DNA of 64,000 bases from Scalesia atractyloides. Lineage: Eukaryota > Streptophyta > Magnoliopsida > Asterales > Asteraceae. Below the pieces are notes generated by a model. That model was given only the letters and a program-made list of their open reading frames with translations. It was not told the origin of the DNA and did not search any database. Shown piece by piece: positions 1 to 12,305 of this stretch. The translations under genes were made by a program, and so were the position numbers. Positions within the stretch are counted from its first letter, which is position 1. Each line of letters opens with the position of its first letter. The stretch is from positions 36,855,476 to 36,919,475 of the forward strand of contig CAMTDV010000022.1 of NCBI GenBank assembly GCA_947069175.1, given 5' to 3'.

Positions 1-270
1 ACGAGAATGATTTAGAAAGGGTGGTATCCGTACACTGTTCCATCCGAGACGGTTTAATTTGGATCATTCAGCTTCCTTAGCATGAGAGATTCAGAATGGT
101 TGTTTTACGAGCCGTATAGCATACAGAGTCGGCTACATTCAGATATCATCCATACTCGGTTGAATTCAGATCCTGTAACACCACTAATTAGAAGGACTCA
201 CATTGGGCGGTATCCTTATTTTGTAGCATCTAGACTCGGTTATTCTGATCCTCTAGATTCCCTAACCAGC
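1..270. repeat. Satellite array, left segment
   Basis: This stretch belongs to the same satellite as 4306-12305: it carries a B-type unit (motif TTAGAAAGGGTGGTATCCG near base 11) followed by an A-type unit (GAAGGACTCACATTGGGCGG near 190). It stops in the middle of the A unit at CCTAACCAGC, exactly where the solo LTR enters. The unit resumes at 4306, so the two segments were once continuous. Confidence 0.92.
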
Positions 271-821
271 TGTAACACCCCGACCACGTAACACAACGAA
301 CCACGCGGAAACGTCAGGGAGTCATGTCATAGAACTATTGTTTCACAACTCATGGAATTTAAAATTTTGTTTTATTAAGTTAAATGTTTACATTTTGAGA
401 TAAACAGAAACGCCACATGTCTTTCATGTTTTAAGTCACTAAAGCCCACGTCCATTCCTACATGAAGCATGCATCATATTATCAAGCATTGACTCCTGAA
501 ACATATGTGAAAAGAGAGTCAGCATAAAAATGCGGCGAGTACATAGGTTTTGTGAGAGTGTCAAATTCTTGGCTTTGTATACATATTGCAACACCTTGTC
601 GACTACAAGAGTCGTTAAGTGAAAACCTCATATCAAAAGTGTTTGATATTGCAATACAATTAACCAACTAAAACAAGTTGGTTAGATTGGTGAAAACTTT
701 ATAGCCATGAATCTTGACCAAAATGTTTCTTTGTAAAAACCTTGTAATAGGTTGATTCAAAAGAAACTTCATATGGTTTATATCTTTAAGTGAAAATCAT
801 TGCGTGAGATTGTTCAAAACC

Positions 822-940
822 ATTTGTCCGTGCTATAAACCATATGTCTGTGTCATTTACCATTCGTCCGTGTTATAAATCAATTGTCCATGTAATAAAC
901 CAATTGTCCATGTTATAAACAAATCATCCGTGTTTTTAAT
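822..940. repeat. ~20-bp tandem repeat in the LTR (TTGTCCGTGTTATAAACCA type)
   Basis: About six degenerate copies of a 19-20-bp unit (ATTTGTCCGTGTTATAAACC and variants) run head to tail. The same block occurs at about 34548-34640 and 52482-52600 in the two related LTRs, so it belongs to the LTR family. No function can be read from it. Confidence 0.8.
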
Positions 941-1244
941 TCTGAAAACTTTTGATCGTTCTTTAATGAACACATTTAAACCTGTGTTGACTATACCATC
1001 AAAGGGTATCTTTAATAGACCACCAAAGGGTCTCTTTATCTAGACTAACAAATCAACAAATGATTTGTTAATCAGAAACAGTTTTCGTCATTACCCAAAC
1101 TTCCACCAAATCCAGTGATTGTCCGATAATGGGATTGTCAATCCTATGGTACCATAACATACTACTGGTCGGCTTAGCCAAAGCTAATGAATGTCATTCG
1201 TGTTATGGATAATGCATCAACAAGTTGTTCACATTACTAAAATC

Positions 1245-1835
1245 GTATCGTTTTATATATAAACCATAGACATTGTTTTTTAAACTTGAAAATGATTTAG
1301 CACATATGAGTCACCCCAAAACATTTTCAAAAAGTAACAGAGGGGAACCATGTACTCACTTTGAAAATCATTTTGTATATATAAACCATGTATATTTGTT
1401 TTGAAATCTTGAAAATAATTTATAGGCACATATAAATCACCCCAAAACATTTAGAAATTGTAAAAGAGGGGGCTATGTATTCACTTTGAAAATCATTTTG
1501 TATATATAAACCATCTATATTGTTTTGAAATCTTGAAAATAATTACAGGCACATATGAATCACCCCAAAACATTTAGAAAATGTAAAAGAGAGGAACTAT
1601 GTACTCACTTTGAAAATCATTTTGTATATATAAACCATGTATATTGTTTTGAAATCTCGAAAATAATTATAGGCACATATGAATCACCCCAAAAAATTTA
1701 GAAAATGTAAAAGAGGGGAACTATGTACTCACATAAGCCTTGCGAAGTAAATATGTATATTTGAAAAGATAGTATAGCACATATGAATCACCCCAAACAT
1801 TTAAAACATAAAAGAGGGGAACTATGTACTCTTGG
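1245..1835. repeat. ~124-bp tandem repeat (about 4.7 units) in the LTR
   Basis: A unit running from TTTGAAAATCATTTTGTATA through GAGGGGAACTATGTACTCAC repeats with starts near 1360, 1485 and 1609, plus a diverged first unit near 1245 and a partial last one to 1835. The related LTRs have fewer: about two units at 52905-53145 and one at 34915-35033. It is therefore a variable-number repeat within one LTR family. Confidence 0.85.
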
Positions 1836-2753
1836 TATTGCGAAAGTGTTCTGATCAATGGAATAAACAAAGCTCAAACGTCTCCTAATGTGTCAGATAA
1901 ATATGTTAGCGTGTCGGGACTACAAACAGGAGTTCGGATAGAATGAAGACTTATAAACCAAATGAATGTTAGAACTCATGTGATATGGTTTGAACAAACT
2001 TAAATTCTTATTTTGAAAGGATCCTAAGTGTTTTTGACCCATTATGACTCGTTAAGGTAGTTTATGCTACATTAATGGGTCATTAGCGTGAATGTTATAT
2101 GGTTTGAACAAACTTAAATTCTTATTTTGATCAGATGGTTAAGCATGTCCTATGATAACTCTTAAATGCCCAAACATGTTTTAAAATGTTATAACATCAG
2201 TTTATATGTCAAAAATTTGGTTACATGTGTTTAAAATGGATTTATGCGCAAAAGGGCATTTTGGTCATCATTTTTTAAGAACATAGAAGTAATTTATCAT
2301 AACACTAACCAAACAACGTGACCATAAGGTATAACCTTAGTAGATTATTCCCTATACAACTATGGTCACAAATTGTGTTTGGTCGGATCCTAAGATCGAC
2401 AAACGAGGCGGATTCGAAAGTCAAAGCGGTGGTCAAAACCGCTCGACTAACGACCCTAATTAAGCACTAAACTAGAAGTGACGAGTTAGACATGTCAAAA
2501 TATGTCTAACTAAGTTTATAAAACTGATTTGGTATCAAAACTTGGTGTTTTGATACCCAAAAATAGTTTCGTCGTAAAATGAACATCATGGCATTTTGAC
2601 CGAAACTTTGACTCGTCGCTTAGACTAGTAAATATGATAATCAGAAGGTGAAATCACTAGGGACTATAACCTTCGTGATTATGATCACGTTGCAAAGTCC
2701 AATTGAACTTTGACTTGACCAAATATGGTCAGAACCAAAAGTCAATCAGAAAG

Positions 2754-3613
2754 CGTATCAGGGCCTCAAAAAAATCTCTTTTCGTCCTATGAACTTTAAG
2801 GTGTATGAAGTTTCATATTTGATTTTTAAGTAGAGCGATAGAGACTTCATTTCACTTAGGTTAATCTAGGCCAGAGGCAGACCTACGTCAAGATAACCCC
2901 CCTTGAAAAACTTTGGTAGTGTTCCTGAATCTGAATAAACATAATGACTCAGAGCACATGGAGCCATCTTCTTATTTTTCTGTCAAAAATAAAAATGGCG
3001 GACTAGCTGATATTTCTATCAGTTAATGAAAGAGCCCAATGCACAAAAAATGCATGGTGGGTCTTTGAAGCAGTTCAGATCATTTTGATAATAATAAGTT
3101 TGATTTGTTTTACCGAGAAGGTCTACGGTTCGAGTCCGTATAGCCCTAGAGCCCTGTAAAATGAAAATAAAAAAAAATGAATATTCAAATACAAAAAATT
3201 GTATCATTTTTTATTTTCATTTCCTCTTTTCCTGTCCGAAATCAACGAGTTAATTATACTACCTTTCTTTGGTATACCCAATTCTAGTGAATTTTGTATC
3301 ATAACATGAGTCTGGTTAAAAACTCCAACCTAACTAAATCCCAATCAAGTCTACAAATCTAATAGTAATTTACGTCGGTATTGTGCGGTATTTGTGCACA
3401 AGATAAATAATATCTTTGCTAATGCTAAGTTTCATTGTAAACATTGTCAACAACGTAAAATAGGCTTTCCTTAGTATACCTTACTTAGACCTAGTCTTCT
3501 TTTTCGATAGAAAATCCTCCATTGGGATTGGATTCTAAGAAAAGTAATATGCCAAGACCCATCTATTCTAAATAAAATTCCTAGACATTCTCTTACATCT
3601 GACTACTTGTAAT
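2754..3613 (+). other. Plastid DNA insertion (NUPT): trnV-UAC intron, 3' exon and downstream spacer
   Basis: This ~860-bp block is absent from both related LTRs, which read directly from AAAAGTCAATCAGGAAGCC into TTCGACTTTTAGCTC. It contains the 3' exon of chloroplast trnV-UAC (3112-3148). Upstream of it is sequence I recognise as the trnV group II intron, for example CTAGGCCAGAGGCAGACC near 2867 and GGCGGACTAGCTGATATTTC near 2998. Sequence downstream of the exon should be the trnV-ndhC spacer, which is an inference from plastid gene order. The insertion replaced about 7 bp of LTR and shows no target duplication, as expected for end-joining capture. Confidence 0.88.
3112..3148 (+). pseudogene. 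Plastid trnV-UAC 3' exon (nuclear copy, non-functional)
   Basis: The 37 bases from ACCGAGAAGG to TATAGCCCTA match the chloroplast tRNA-Val(UAC) second exon: 3' half of the anticodon stem, variable loop, T-arm (GGTTCGAGTCC) and acceptor 3' strand. The 5' exon is missing, so no mature tRNA could form. Confidence 0.9.
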
Positions 3614-6600
3614 GTTCGACTTTTAGCTCAAAATAGCAAAATTAATGAAAGAACTAGGAAGAGTACTTATTCGTGCTGAAGAACACTTTCGGAACTCAAG
3701 ACTGGAGGCTTCCAAAGGCTGGAAACAAACTCCAAGAAGGATAGAAAGAAGAACTACACACTTTGCTTTGAAGTGTTTTGAAGTGGTGTGAAAGAAAATG
3801 GAAGAATCATGGGGTATTCATATATTTTAGGATTAAGGAGGTGATGACAAGTGTCCTCAAGTGTGGATTAGTGTCCTAGCATGTGTCAACAACATATTAA
3901 GTGTGGCAAAGTGAGTGGTAGGTGTCAAAAATTGGAGATAGGTGGCAAACTTGGTGAATAAGCAAAAATATTTATTATTATTTTTTTGACATTTTTGGCC
4001 CTTTGACTTGTATTTTCAATTGTTTGCTATTTTTAACCCATTTAACCTAATATTTAGGTTATATAAAGGTGTTAAGACATGTGTAACTTCGATTATGCCC
4101 GAAAATTTCATGGATGTCTGTTACGGTTACGCGTTTCGCAAAAATGCGAAAAACGCTTTAACGAACACGAAAATGATCGAAATTCTGCAACGATTGACAT
4201 TTTTGCATTCTCATCAATAAAATACAAGATTTATTGAATATAAAAATATTTGGAAATAAACACTGGGTTTCATTGTACAATGATTGAAATGGCACAAATG
4301 TCACACCAGCGGAATTCATAATAAGTGTTTTCGGGATCCTATAGCACCCAGAATTGATTATATTCGCTTAGCATACATACTCAGTTGGTTTCGGATCGTG
4401 TACCATCACTAACCGGAATGATTAAGAACGGGTGGTATCCGTACCCTGTTCCATCTGTTCTCGGTTTATTTGGATCATTCAGCTTTCTTAGCGTCAGAGA
4501 TTCAGAATGGTTGTTTTACGAACCGTTTTCCATCCAGAGTCGGCTACATTCAGATAGCATCCATACTCGGTGAATTTGGATCCTGTAACATCACTAATCA
4601 GAAGGACTTACAATGGGCGGTACCCATATTCTGTTTCATCCAGTATCGTTAAATTTGGATTCTTTAGATTCCCTAACCAGCGGAATTCAGAATAGGTGTT
4701 TTTTGGATCCTATAGCATTCAGACTCGATTATATTCGGTTACCATACATACTCAGTTGGTTTCAGATCGTCTACATCACTAGCAAAAATGATTTAAAATG
4801 ATTGGTATCCGTACCCTTTACCCTCCAGACTCGGTTTAATCTATATAATTTAGCTTCCCTAGCATGCGAGATTAAGAATGGGTGTTTTACGAATCGTATT
4901 GCATCCAGAGTCGGCTACATTTAGATAGCATCCATACTCGGTCGAATTCAGATCTTATAACATCACTAATAAGAAAGACTTACAATGGGCGGTATCTAGA
5001 TTTTGTGTCATCAAGACTTGGTTAAATTCGGATCCTATATATTCCCTAACCAGCGGAATTTAAATAGGTGCTTTCAGAATCATATAGCATCCAAATTCGA
5101 TTAGATTCGGTTAGGATACATACACAGTTGATATCGGATCATGTACCATCACTAAACAGAATGATTTAGAACAGGTGGTATCTGTACCCTGTTCCATCCA
5201 GAGACGGTTGAATTCGGATCCTGTAACATCCATAGTTTGCTACATTCAGATAGCATCCATACTCGGTTGAATTCGGATCCTGTAACATCACTAATCAGAA
5301 GGACTCACAATGGGCGGTATCTAGATTCTGTTTCATCCAGACTCGGTTATTCGGATCCATTAGATTCCCTAACTAGCGGAATTCAGAATAGGTTTTTATG
5401 GGATCCTATAGCATTTAGACTCGATTAGATTCGGTTAGCATACAAACTCAGTTGGTTTCGGATCGTGTACACATCACTAACCAGAATGATTCAGAAAGGG
5501 TCGTATCCATACCTTATTCCATCAAGACTTGGTTTAATTTGGATCATTCAGCTTCCATACCATGCGGATTTAGAATGTTCGTTTCACGAATCGTATAGCA
5601 TCCAGATTCGGCTACATTCAGATAGCATACATACTCTGTTGAATTCGGATCCTATAACATCACTAATTAGAAGGACTCAAATAGGGGTATCCAGATTCTG
5701 TTTTATCCAGACTCGGTTAAATTCGGATCCTTTAAATTCACTAACCATCGGAATTCAGAATAGGTGTTTTGTGGATCCGATAGCATCCAAACTCGATTAT
5801 ATTCGGTTAGCATACATAATCAGTCGGTTTCAGATCGTGTAGCATCACTAACCAGAATGATTCACAACGGGTGGTATCCGTACCTGTTCCATCCATACTA
5901 GGTTTAATTTGGATCATGCGGCTTCCCTAGCATGCGACATTCATAATGATTGTTTTACGAATCGTATAGCATCCAGATTCGGCTACATTCAGATTGTATC
6001 CATACTCAGTTGATTTCGGATCCTATAACATCACTAATTAGGACTCACAATGGGGTATCCAGATTCTGTTTCATCCAAACTCGATAAATTCGGATCCTTT
6101 AAATTCATTAACCATCAGAATTCAGAATACGTGTTTTTGGGATCCTATAGCATCCAGACTCGATTATATTCGGTTAGCATACATACTTAGTTTGTTTCAG
6201 ATCTTGTATCATCACTAACCAGAATGATTCACAACGGGTGGTATCCGTACCCTGTACCGTCCGTACTCGATTTAATTTGGATCATTCAGCTTCCCTAGCA
6301 TACGACATTCATAATGGTTGTTTTACAAATCGCATAGCATCTAGAGTCCGCTACATTCAGATAGCATCCATAATCAATTGAATTCGGATCCTGCAACATC
6401 ACTAATCAGAAGGACTCACAATTGGCGGTATCTAGATTCCGTTTCATCCAGACTCGGTTAAAGTCGGATTTTTTAGATTCCGTAACAAGGGGAATTCAGA
6501 ATAGGTATTTTTGGGATCCTTTAGTATCCAGACTCGATTTGATTCGGTTAGCATATATACTATGTTAGTTTCGGATCGTGTACCATCACTAACCAGAAAT

Positions 6601-9600
6601 ATTTAGAACGGGCGGTATCCGTATCATGTACCATGTCTTTTAGCTTCCTAGCATGCGCGATTTAGAAAGGTTATTTTATGAATCGTATAGCATCCATACT
6701 CGGTTGAATTCGGATCCTGTAACATCACTAATCAGAGAGACTCACAATGGGCGGTATCCGGATTCTGTTTCATGCAGACTCGGTTGGATTCTGATGCTTT
6801 ATATTCCCTAACTTGTAGAATTCAGAATAGGTGGTTTTGGGATCCGGTAGTATCCAGACTTGATTAGATTCGGTAGCATACATACTAAGTTGGTTTCAGA
6901 TCGTGTATCATCACTAAGCAGAATGATTAAGTACAGGTGGTATCGTATCATGTACCATCCAGACTCGAGTTAATTAATATTAATCTGCTTCCCCTACATG
7001 CGAGATTAAGAATAGGGGTTTTTGGGATCCTATAGCATCCAGACACGATAGATTCGGTAGCATACATACAAAATTATTTTGGATCGTGTACCATCACTAT
7101 CCAAAATGATTCAGAATGGGTGGTATCGTGTCCTGTACCATCCAGACTCGGTTTAGTTTGTGTCATTCATCTTCTTCCCTAGCATGCAAGATTCAGATGG
7201 CTGTTTTACGAATCGTATAGCATCAATGGATTCGGCTACATTAAGATAGCATCCATACTCCATTGAATTCGGTAACTATAACATCACTAATCATAAGGAC
7301 TCACAATGGGTGGTATCCGGATTCTGTTTCATCCTGAATCGGTTGAATTCGGATCCTTTAGATTCCCTAACCAGGGAATTCAGAATAGATGATTTTGGGA
7401 TCTTATAGCATCCAGACTCGATTAGATTCGGTTTAGGATACATACTCAGTTTGTTTGGATCGTGTACCATCTGTAACCAAAATGATTCAGAACTGGTGGT
7501 AGCCGTACCCTATACCATCCAGACTAGGTTTATTTGGATCATTCAGCTTCCCATGCATGCGATATTCAGAATGGTTGCTTAACGAATAGTATATCATCAA
7601 GAGTCGGCTACATCCAGATAGGATCCATACTCGATTGAGTTTGGATCCTGTAACATCACTAATAAGAAGCACTCACAATGGGCGGTATCCAGATTCTGTT
7701 TCATCTAGACTCGGTAATTCTGATCCTTTAGATTCCCTAACCAGCGGAATTCAGAACAGGTGTTTTTGGGATCCTATAGCACCTAGACTCAATTGATTCG
7801 GTTTTAGCATACATACACAGTTGGTTTCGGATCATGTACCCATCACTAACAAGAATGATTAAGAATTGGTGGTAACCGTACCCTGTTCCAGACTCGATTT
7901 AATTTGGATCATTCAGCTTCCTTCTCACGCGAGATTCATAATGGTTGTTTTACGAGTTGTATAGCATCCAGAGTCGGCTACAACTCGGTTGAATTTGTAT
8001 CCTGTAACATCACAAATCAGAAGGACTCACAATGTACGACATCCTTATTCTGTTTCATCCTGTCTCGATTAAATTCGGATCATTTAAAATTCCCTAACCA
8101 ACGGAATTTAGAATAGGTGTTTTTTAGATCCTATAGCATCCAGAATCGATTTGATTCACTTAGAATCCATACTGAGTTAGTTTCGGACGTGTACCATCAC
8201 TAACCATGATGTTCTAGACTCGATTATATTCAGTTAGCATACATACTCACTTGGTTTCGGATCGTGTAACCATAATCATTAGAAAGGGTGGTATCCGTAC
8301 CCTTAACCATCCGGACTCGGTTTAATTTGTATAATTCAGCTTCCCTAGCATGCGAGATTCTGAATGGTTGTTTTACGATCGTATAGCATCTAGAGTCGGC
8401 TACATTCATATAGCATGCAAACTAGGTTGAATTATGATCCTGTAACATCACTAATAAGAAAGACTCACAATGGGTGGTATCTGGATTCTGTTTCATCCAG
8501 ACTCGATCGAATTCAGATCCTTTAGATTCCCTAACCAGCAGAATTAGAAAAGGTGTTTTTGGGATCCTATAGCAGCCGAGTCGATTAGATTTGGTTAGCA
8601 TACATACTCAGTTGGTTTCGGATCGTGTACCATTACTAACCATAATTATTTTAGAATGGCTGGTATCCGTACCCTGTACCATCCAGACTCGTTTAATTTG
8701 GATAATTCAGCTTCCCTAGAATGTGATATCTAGAATGGTTGTTTTACGAATCGTATAGCATCAAGAGTCGGCTACATTCAGATAGCATCCTTACTCGGTT
8801 GAATTCAGATCCTTTAACATCACTAATCAGAAGGACTCACAATGGGCGGTATCCGGATTCTGTTTCATCCAGACTCGCTTGAATTCCGATCCTTTAGATT
8901 CCCTAGCCAGCCGATTTCAAAATAGGTGTTTTTGAAATCCTATAGCATCCAGACTCGATTAGATTCGGTTAGCGTACGTACTCAGTTCGTTTTCGGATCA
9001 TGTACCATCACTAACCAGAATTATTCAGAACGGGTGGTATCTGTACCCTGTACCATCCTGACTCGGTTTAATTTGGATCATTCAACTTCCCTAGCATGTG
9101 AGATTCAGAATTGTTGTTTTCCGAATTGTATAGCATCCAGAATCGGCTACATTCAGATAGCATCCATACTCGTTTGAATTCGGATCCTGTAACATCACTA
9201 ATAAGAAGGACTCACAATGGGCGGTATCCGTATTCTATTTCATCCAACCTCGGTTGAATTCAGATTCTTTACATTCCCTAACCAGCGGAATTCAGAATAG
9301 GTGTTTTTTGGGATCTTATAGCATCCAGAGTCAATTAGATTCGGTGAGGATACATACTTAGTTGGATTCAGATCGTCTACAATCACTAACAAGAATGATT
9401 CAAAACGGGTGGAAGCCGTATCCTGTACCATCCAGACTCGGTTTAATTTGTGTCATTTAGCTTCCCTAGCATGCGAGATTCAGAATGCTTGTTTTACGAA
9501 TCGTATGGCATTAAGAGTCGGCTACATTCAGATAATATCCATACTCGGTTGAATTCGGATCATGCAATATCACTAATCAGAAGAACTCACAACGGGTATC

Positions 9601-10248
9601 CGGATTCTGTTTCATCCAGAATCGGTTGAATTCGAATCTTTTAGATTCCCTAATCCGCGAAATTTAGAATAGGTGTTTTTGGGATCCTATAGCATCTAGA
9701 CTCGATTAGGTTCCGTTAGCATACATACTGAGTTGGTTTCGGATCGTGTACCATCACTAACCAGAATGATTCAGAATGGGTGGTATCCGTACCATGGACG
9801 TCCAGACTCGGATTAATTTGGATCATTCATCTTCCCTAGCATGCGAGAATTAGAATGGTTGTTTTACGAATCGTATAGCATCCAGAGTCGGCTACATTCA
9901 TATAGCATGCATACTAGGTTGAATTCAGATCTTGTAACATCACCAATAAGGACTCACAATGGGTGGTATCCGAATTCTGTTTCATCCAAACTCGGTTGAA
10001 TTTGAATCCTTTAGATTCCATACTCAGTTGAATTTGGATCATCTAATATCACTAATCAGAAGTACTCACAATGGGTATCCGGATTCTGTTTTATCCAGAA
10101 TCGGTTGAATTCGAATCTTTTAGATTCTCTAACCAGCAGAATTCAGAATAGTGGTGGTTTTGTGATCCAATAGCATCCAGACTCGATTAGATTCAGTTAC
10201 CATACATACTCTGTTGGTTTCGGATCGCGTAGCATCACTAACTAGAAT

Positions 10249-10406
10249 GATTCAGAACTGGTGGTACTATATCCTGTACCATCTAGACATGATTTAAATT
10301 GTGTCATTTAGCTTCCCTAGCATGCAAGATTCAGAACTGGTGGTACTGTATCCTGTACCATCTAGACACGATTTAAATTGTGTCATTTAGCTTCCCTAGC
10401 ATGCAA
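10249..10406. repeat. 79-bp tandem duplication inside a B-type satellite unit
   Basis: A segment starting GATTCAGAACTGGTGGTACT is present at 10249 and again at 10328, nearly identical. The short word GATTCAGAA normally occurs twice per B monomer at this spacing, so the duplication fits slippage or unequal exchange between those words. Confidence 0.85.
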
Positions 10407-11275
10407 GATTCAGAATTGTTGTTTTACGAATCGTATAGCATCCAAAGTCAGCTACATTCAGATAGCATCCATATTCGTTTGAATTCGGATCCTGTAAAGC
10501 ATCCAGACATGATTAGATTCGATTAGCGTACATACTTTGTTGGTTTTGGATCGTGTACCATCACTAACAAGATACATTTAGAATGGATGGCAACCGTATC
10601 CTGTACCGTCCAGACTCGATTTAATTTGGATCATTCAGTTTCCCTTACATGCATCATTTAGAATGGTTGTTTTACGAATCGTATAGCATCCAGAGTCGGC
10701 TACATTCAGATAGCATCCATACTCGGTTGAATTCGGATCCAGTAACATCACTAATCAAAAGGATTCACAATTTGTTGTATACGCATTCTGTTTAATCCAA
10801 ACTTAGTTGAATTCAGATCCTTTAGATTCCCTTACCAGTGGAATTCAGAATAGGTTTTGTTGGTATCCTATATCATCCAGACTCGATAAAGATTCGGTTA
10901 GCAACCATACTCTTTTAATTTCGGATCGTGTACCATCACTAACCAAAATATTTAGAACGGATGGCATTCGTATCCTGTACCATCCAATCTCAGTTTAATT
11001 TGGATCATTCAGCTTCCCTAGCATACGACATTCAGAATGATTGTTTTGCGAATCATATAGCATCCAGAGTCGCCAACATTCAGATAGCATCCATAGTCGG
11101 ATGTATTTAGATCAAGTAACATCACTAATAAGGACTCACAATGGGTGGTATACACATTCTGTTTCATCTAGACTCGGCTGAATTCAGATCCTTAGATTCA
11201 CTAAACAACGGAATTAAGAATAGGTGTTTTTGGGATCCTATAGCTTACAAACTTGATTAAATTCACTTAGCATAC

Positions 11276-11296
11276 ATCTAAATGTAGCCGACTCTG
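11276..11296. other. First A' variant junction (inverted B fragment inside an A unit)
   Basis: After CTTAGCATAC the A unit switches to CTAAATGTAGCCGACTCTG, which is the reverse complement of the B-unit segment CAGAGTCGGCTACATTCAG. It then restarts in A at TTTTTAGGATCCTATAGC. A related but differently joined inverted piece lies at 11545-11558. Both are near the right end of this array block; the same variant is frequent after 27359. Confidence 0.85.
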
Positions 11297-12305
11297 TTTT
11301 TAGGATCCTATAGCAACCAGAGTCGATTAGATTCGTTTAGCATCCATACTCAGTTAGTTTCGAATCGTGTTCCATCACTAACCAGAATGACTTAGAATGA
11401 ATGGTATCCGTATCCTGTACCATCCGGACTCGGTTTAATTTGGATCATTCATCTTCCCTAGCTTGCGACATTCAGAATTGTTATTTTACGAATCGTATAG
11501 CATCAGAGTCGGCTACATTCAGATATCATCCATACTCGCATGATATCTGAATGTAGCCTGTAGCATGCAGAATCTATTAGATTCGGTTAGCATCCGTACT
11601 TAGTTAGTCTCGAATCGTGTACCATCACTAACCAGAATTATTTAAAACGGATGGTATCCGAATCCTGTACCATCCTGACTCGGTTAATTAGGATCATTCA
11701 GTTTCCCTAGCTTGCAACATTCAAAATGGTAATTTTACGAATCGCATAGCATCCACAGTTAGCTACACTCAAATAGCATCCATACTCAGTTGAATTCGGA
11801 TCCAGTATCATCACTAATCAGAAGGACACACAATGTTGGGAATACGCATTCTATTTCATCCAGACTCGGTTGAATTCGGATCCCTTAGATTCCCAATGGG
11901 TGGTATTCGTATCTTGTACCATCCAAACTCATTTTATTTGAACCTTCAGCTCCCCTAGCATGTGAGATTCAGAATGGTTGTTTTACAAATCCTATAGCAT
12001 AAAGTGTCGGCTACATTCAGATAACATCCTTACTCAGTTGAATTCGAATCCTATAAGATCACTAATCAGAAGGAGCTATGGGTGGTATCCGGATTCTTTT
12101 TCATCCAGACTCGGTTGAATTCAGATCCTTTAGATTCCCTTACCAGCGGAATTTAGAATAAGTGTTTGGGATCCTATAACATGCAGACACGATTAGATTC
12201 GGTTAGCATCCTTACTCAGTTAGTTTCGGATCGTATACCATCACTAACAAGAATGATTCAGAACAGGTGCTATCCGTATCCTGTACTATCCAGGCTCGGT
12301 TTAAG

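Larger units (their letters stand above)
271..4305 (-). mobile_element. Solo LTR of a Tekay-type Ty3/Gypsy element inside the satellite
   Basis: The unit begins TGTAACACCCCGACC and ends GGCACAAATGTCACA on the plus strand, so it has TG...CA ends in both readings. It is flanked by perfect 5-bp duplications CCAGC at 266-270 and 4306-4310, with the satellite unit continuing across. Homologous LTRs lie at 33984-36895 and 51914-54769, where they flank minus-strand gag-pol; that sets the orientation. No PBS, PPT or coding region remains, so the internal region was presumably lost by LTR-LTR recombination. At 4035 bp it is about 1.1 kb longer than its relatives, because of extra tandem units (1245-1835) and a plastid insertion (2754-3613). 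The TATA region seen in the 51914-54769 copy is altered here near 3815. Confidence 0.93.
4306..12305. repeat. Main satellite array: ~371-bp dimers of two ~185-bp monomer types
   Basis: Type A units carry CAGAAGGACTCACAATGGGC; type B units carry CAGAATGATTCAGAACGGG. They alternate: A at 5296, B at 5482, A at 5668, B at 5853, a step of 185-186 bp. A and B align along their length, sharing for example CATCCAGACTCGGTT and TATAGCATCCAGA. Successive dimers are 367-374 bp. Sequence drift, small deletions and local duplications are common (for example 5159-5230 and 10249-10406). Open frames of 60-125 codons occur only by chance. The step is close to a nucleosome repeat, and a centromeric or other heterochromatic location is possible but not shown. 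Confidence 0.95.

Noticed and set aside
822..940. Regularly spaced short repeats resembling a CRISPR array
   Set aside because: The units are head-to-tail without unique spacers, in plant LTR DNA, and occur in all three LTR copies.
3019..3207. Minus-strand 62-codon frame over the trnV exon
   Set aside because: It is the reverse complement of plastid tRNA and intron sequence, with no protein meaning.
5465..5842. 125-codon open frame in the satellite (and similar frames at 82-291, 5237-5428, 8926-9177)
   Set aside because: These are translations of the repeat units. The ~371-bp dimer is not a multiple of three, so no frame persists along the array, and no domain is recognisable.
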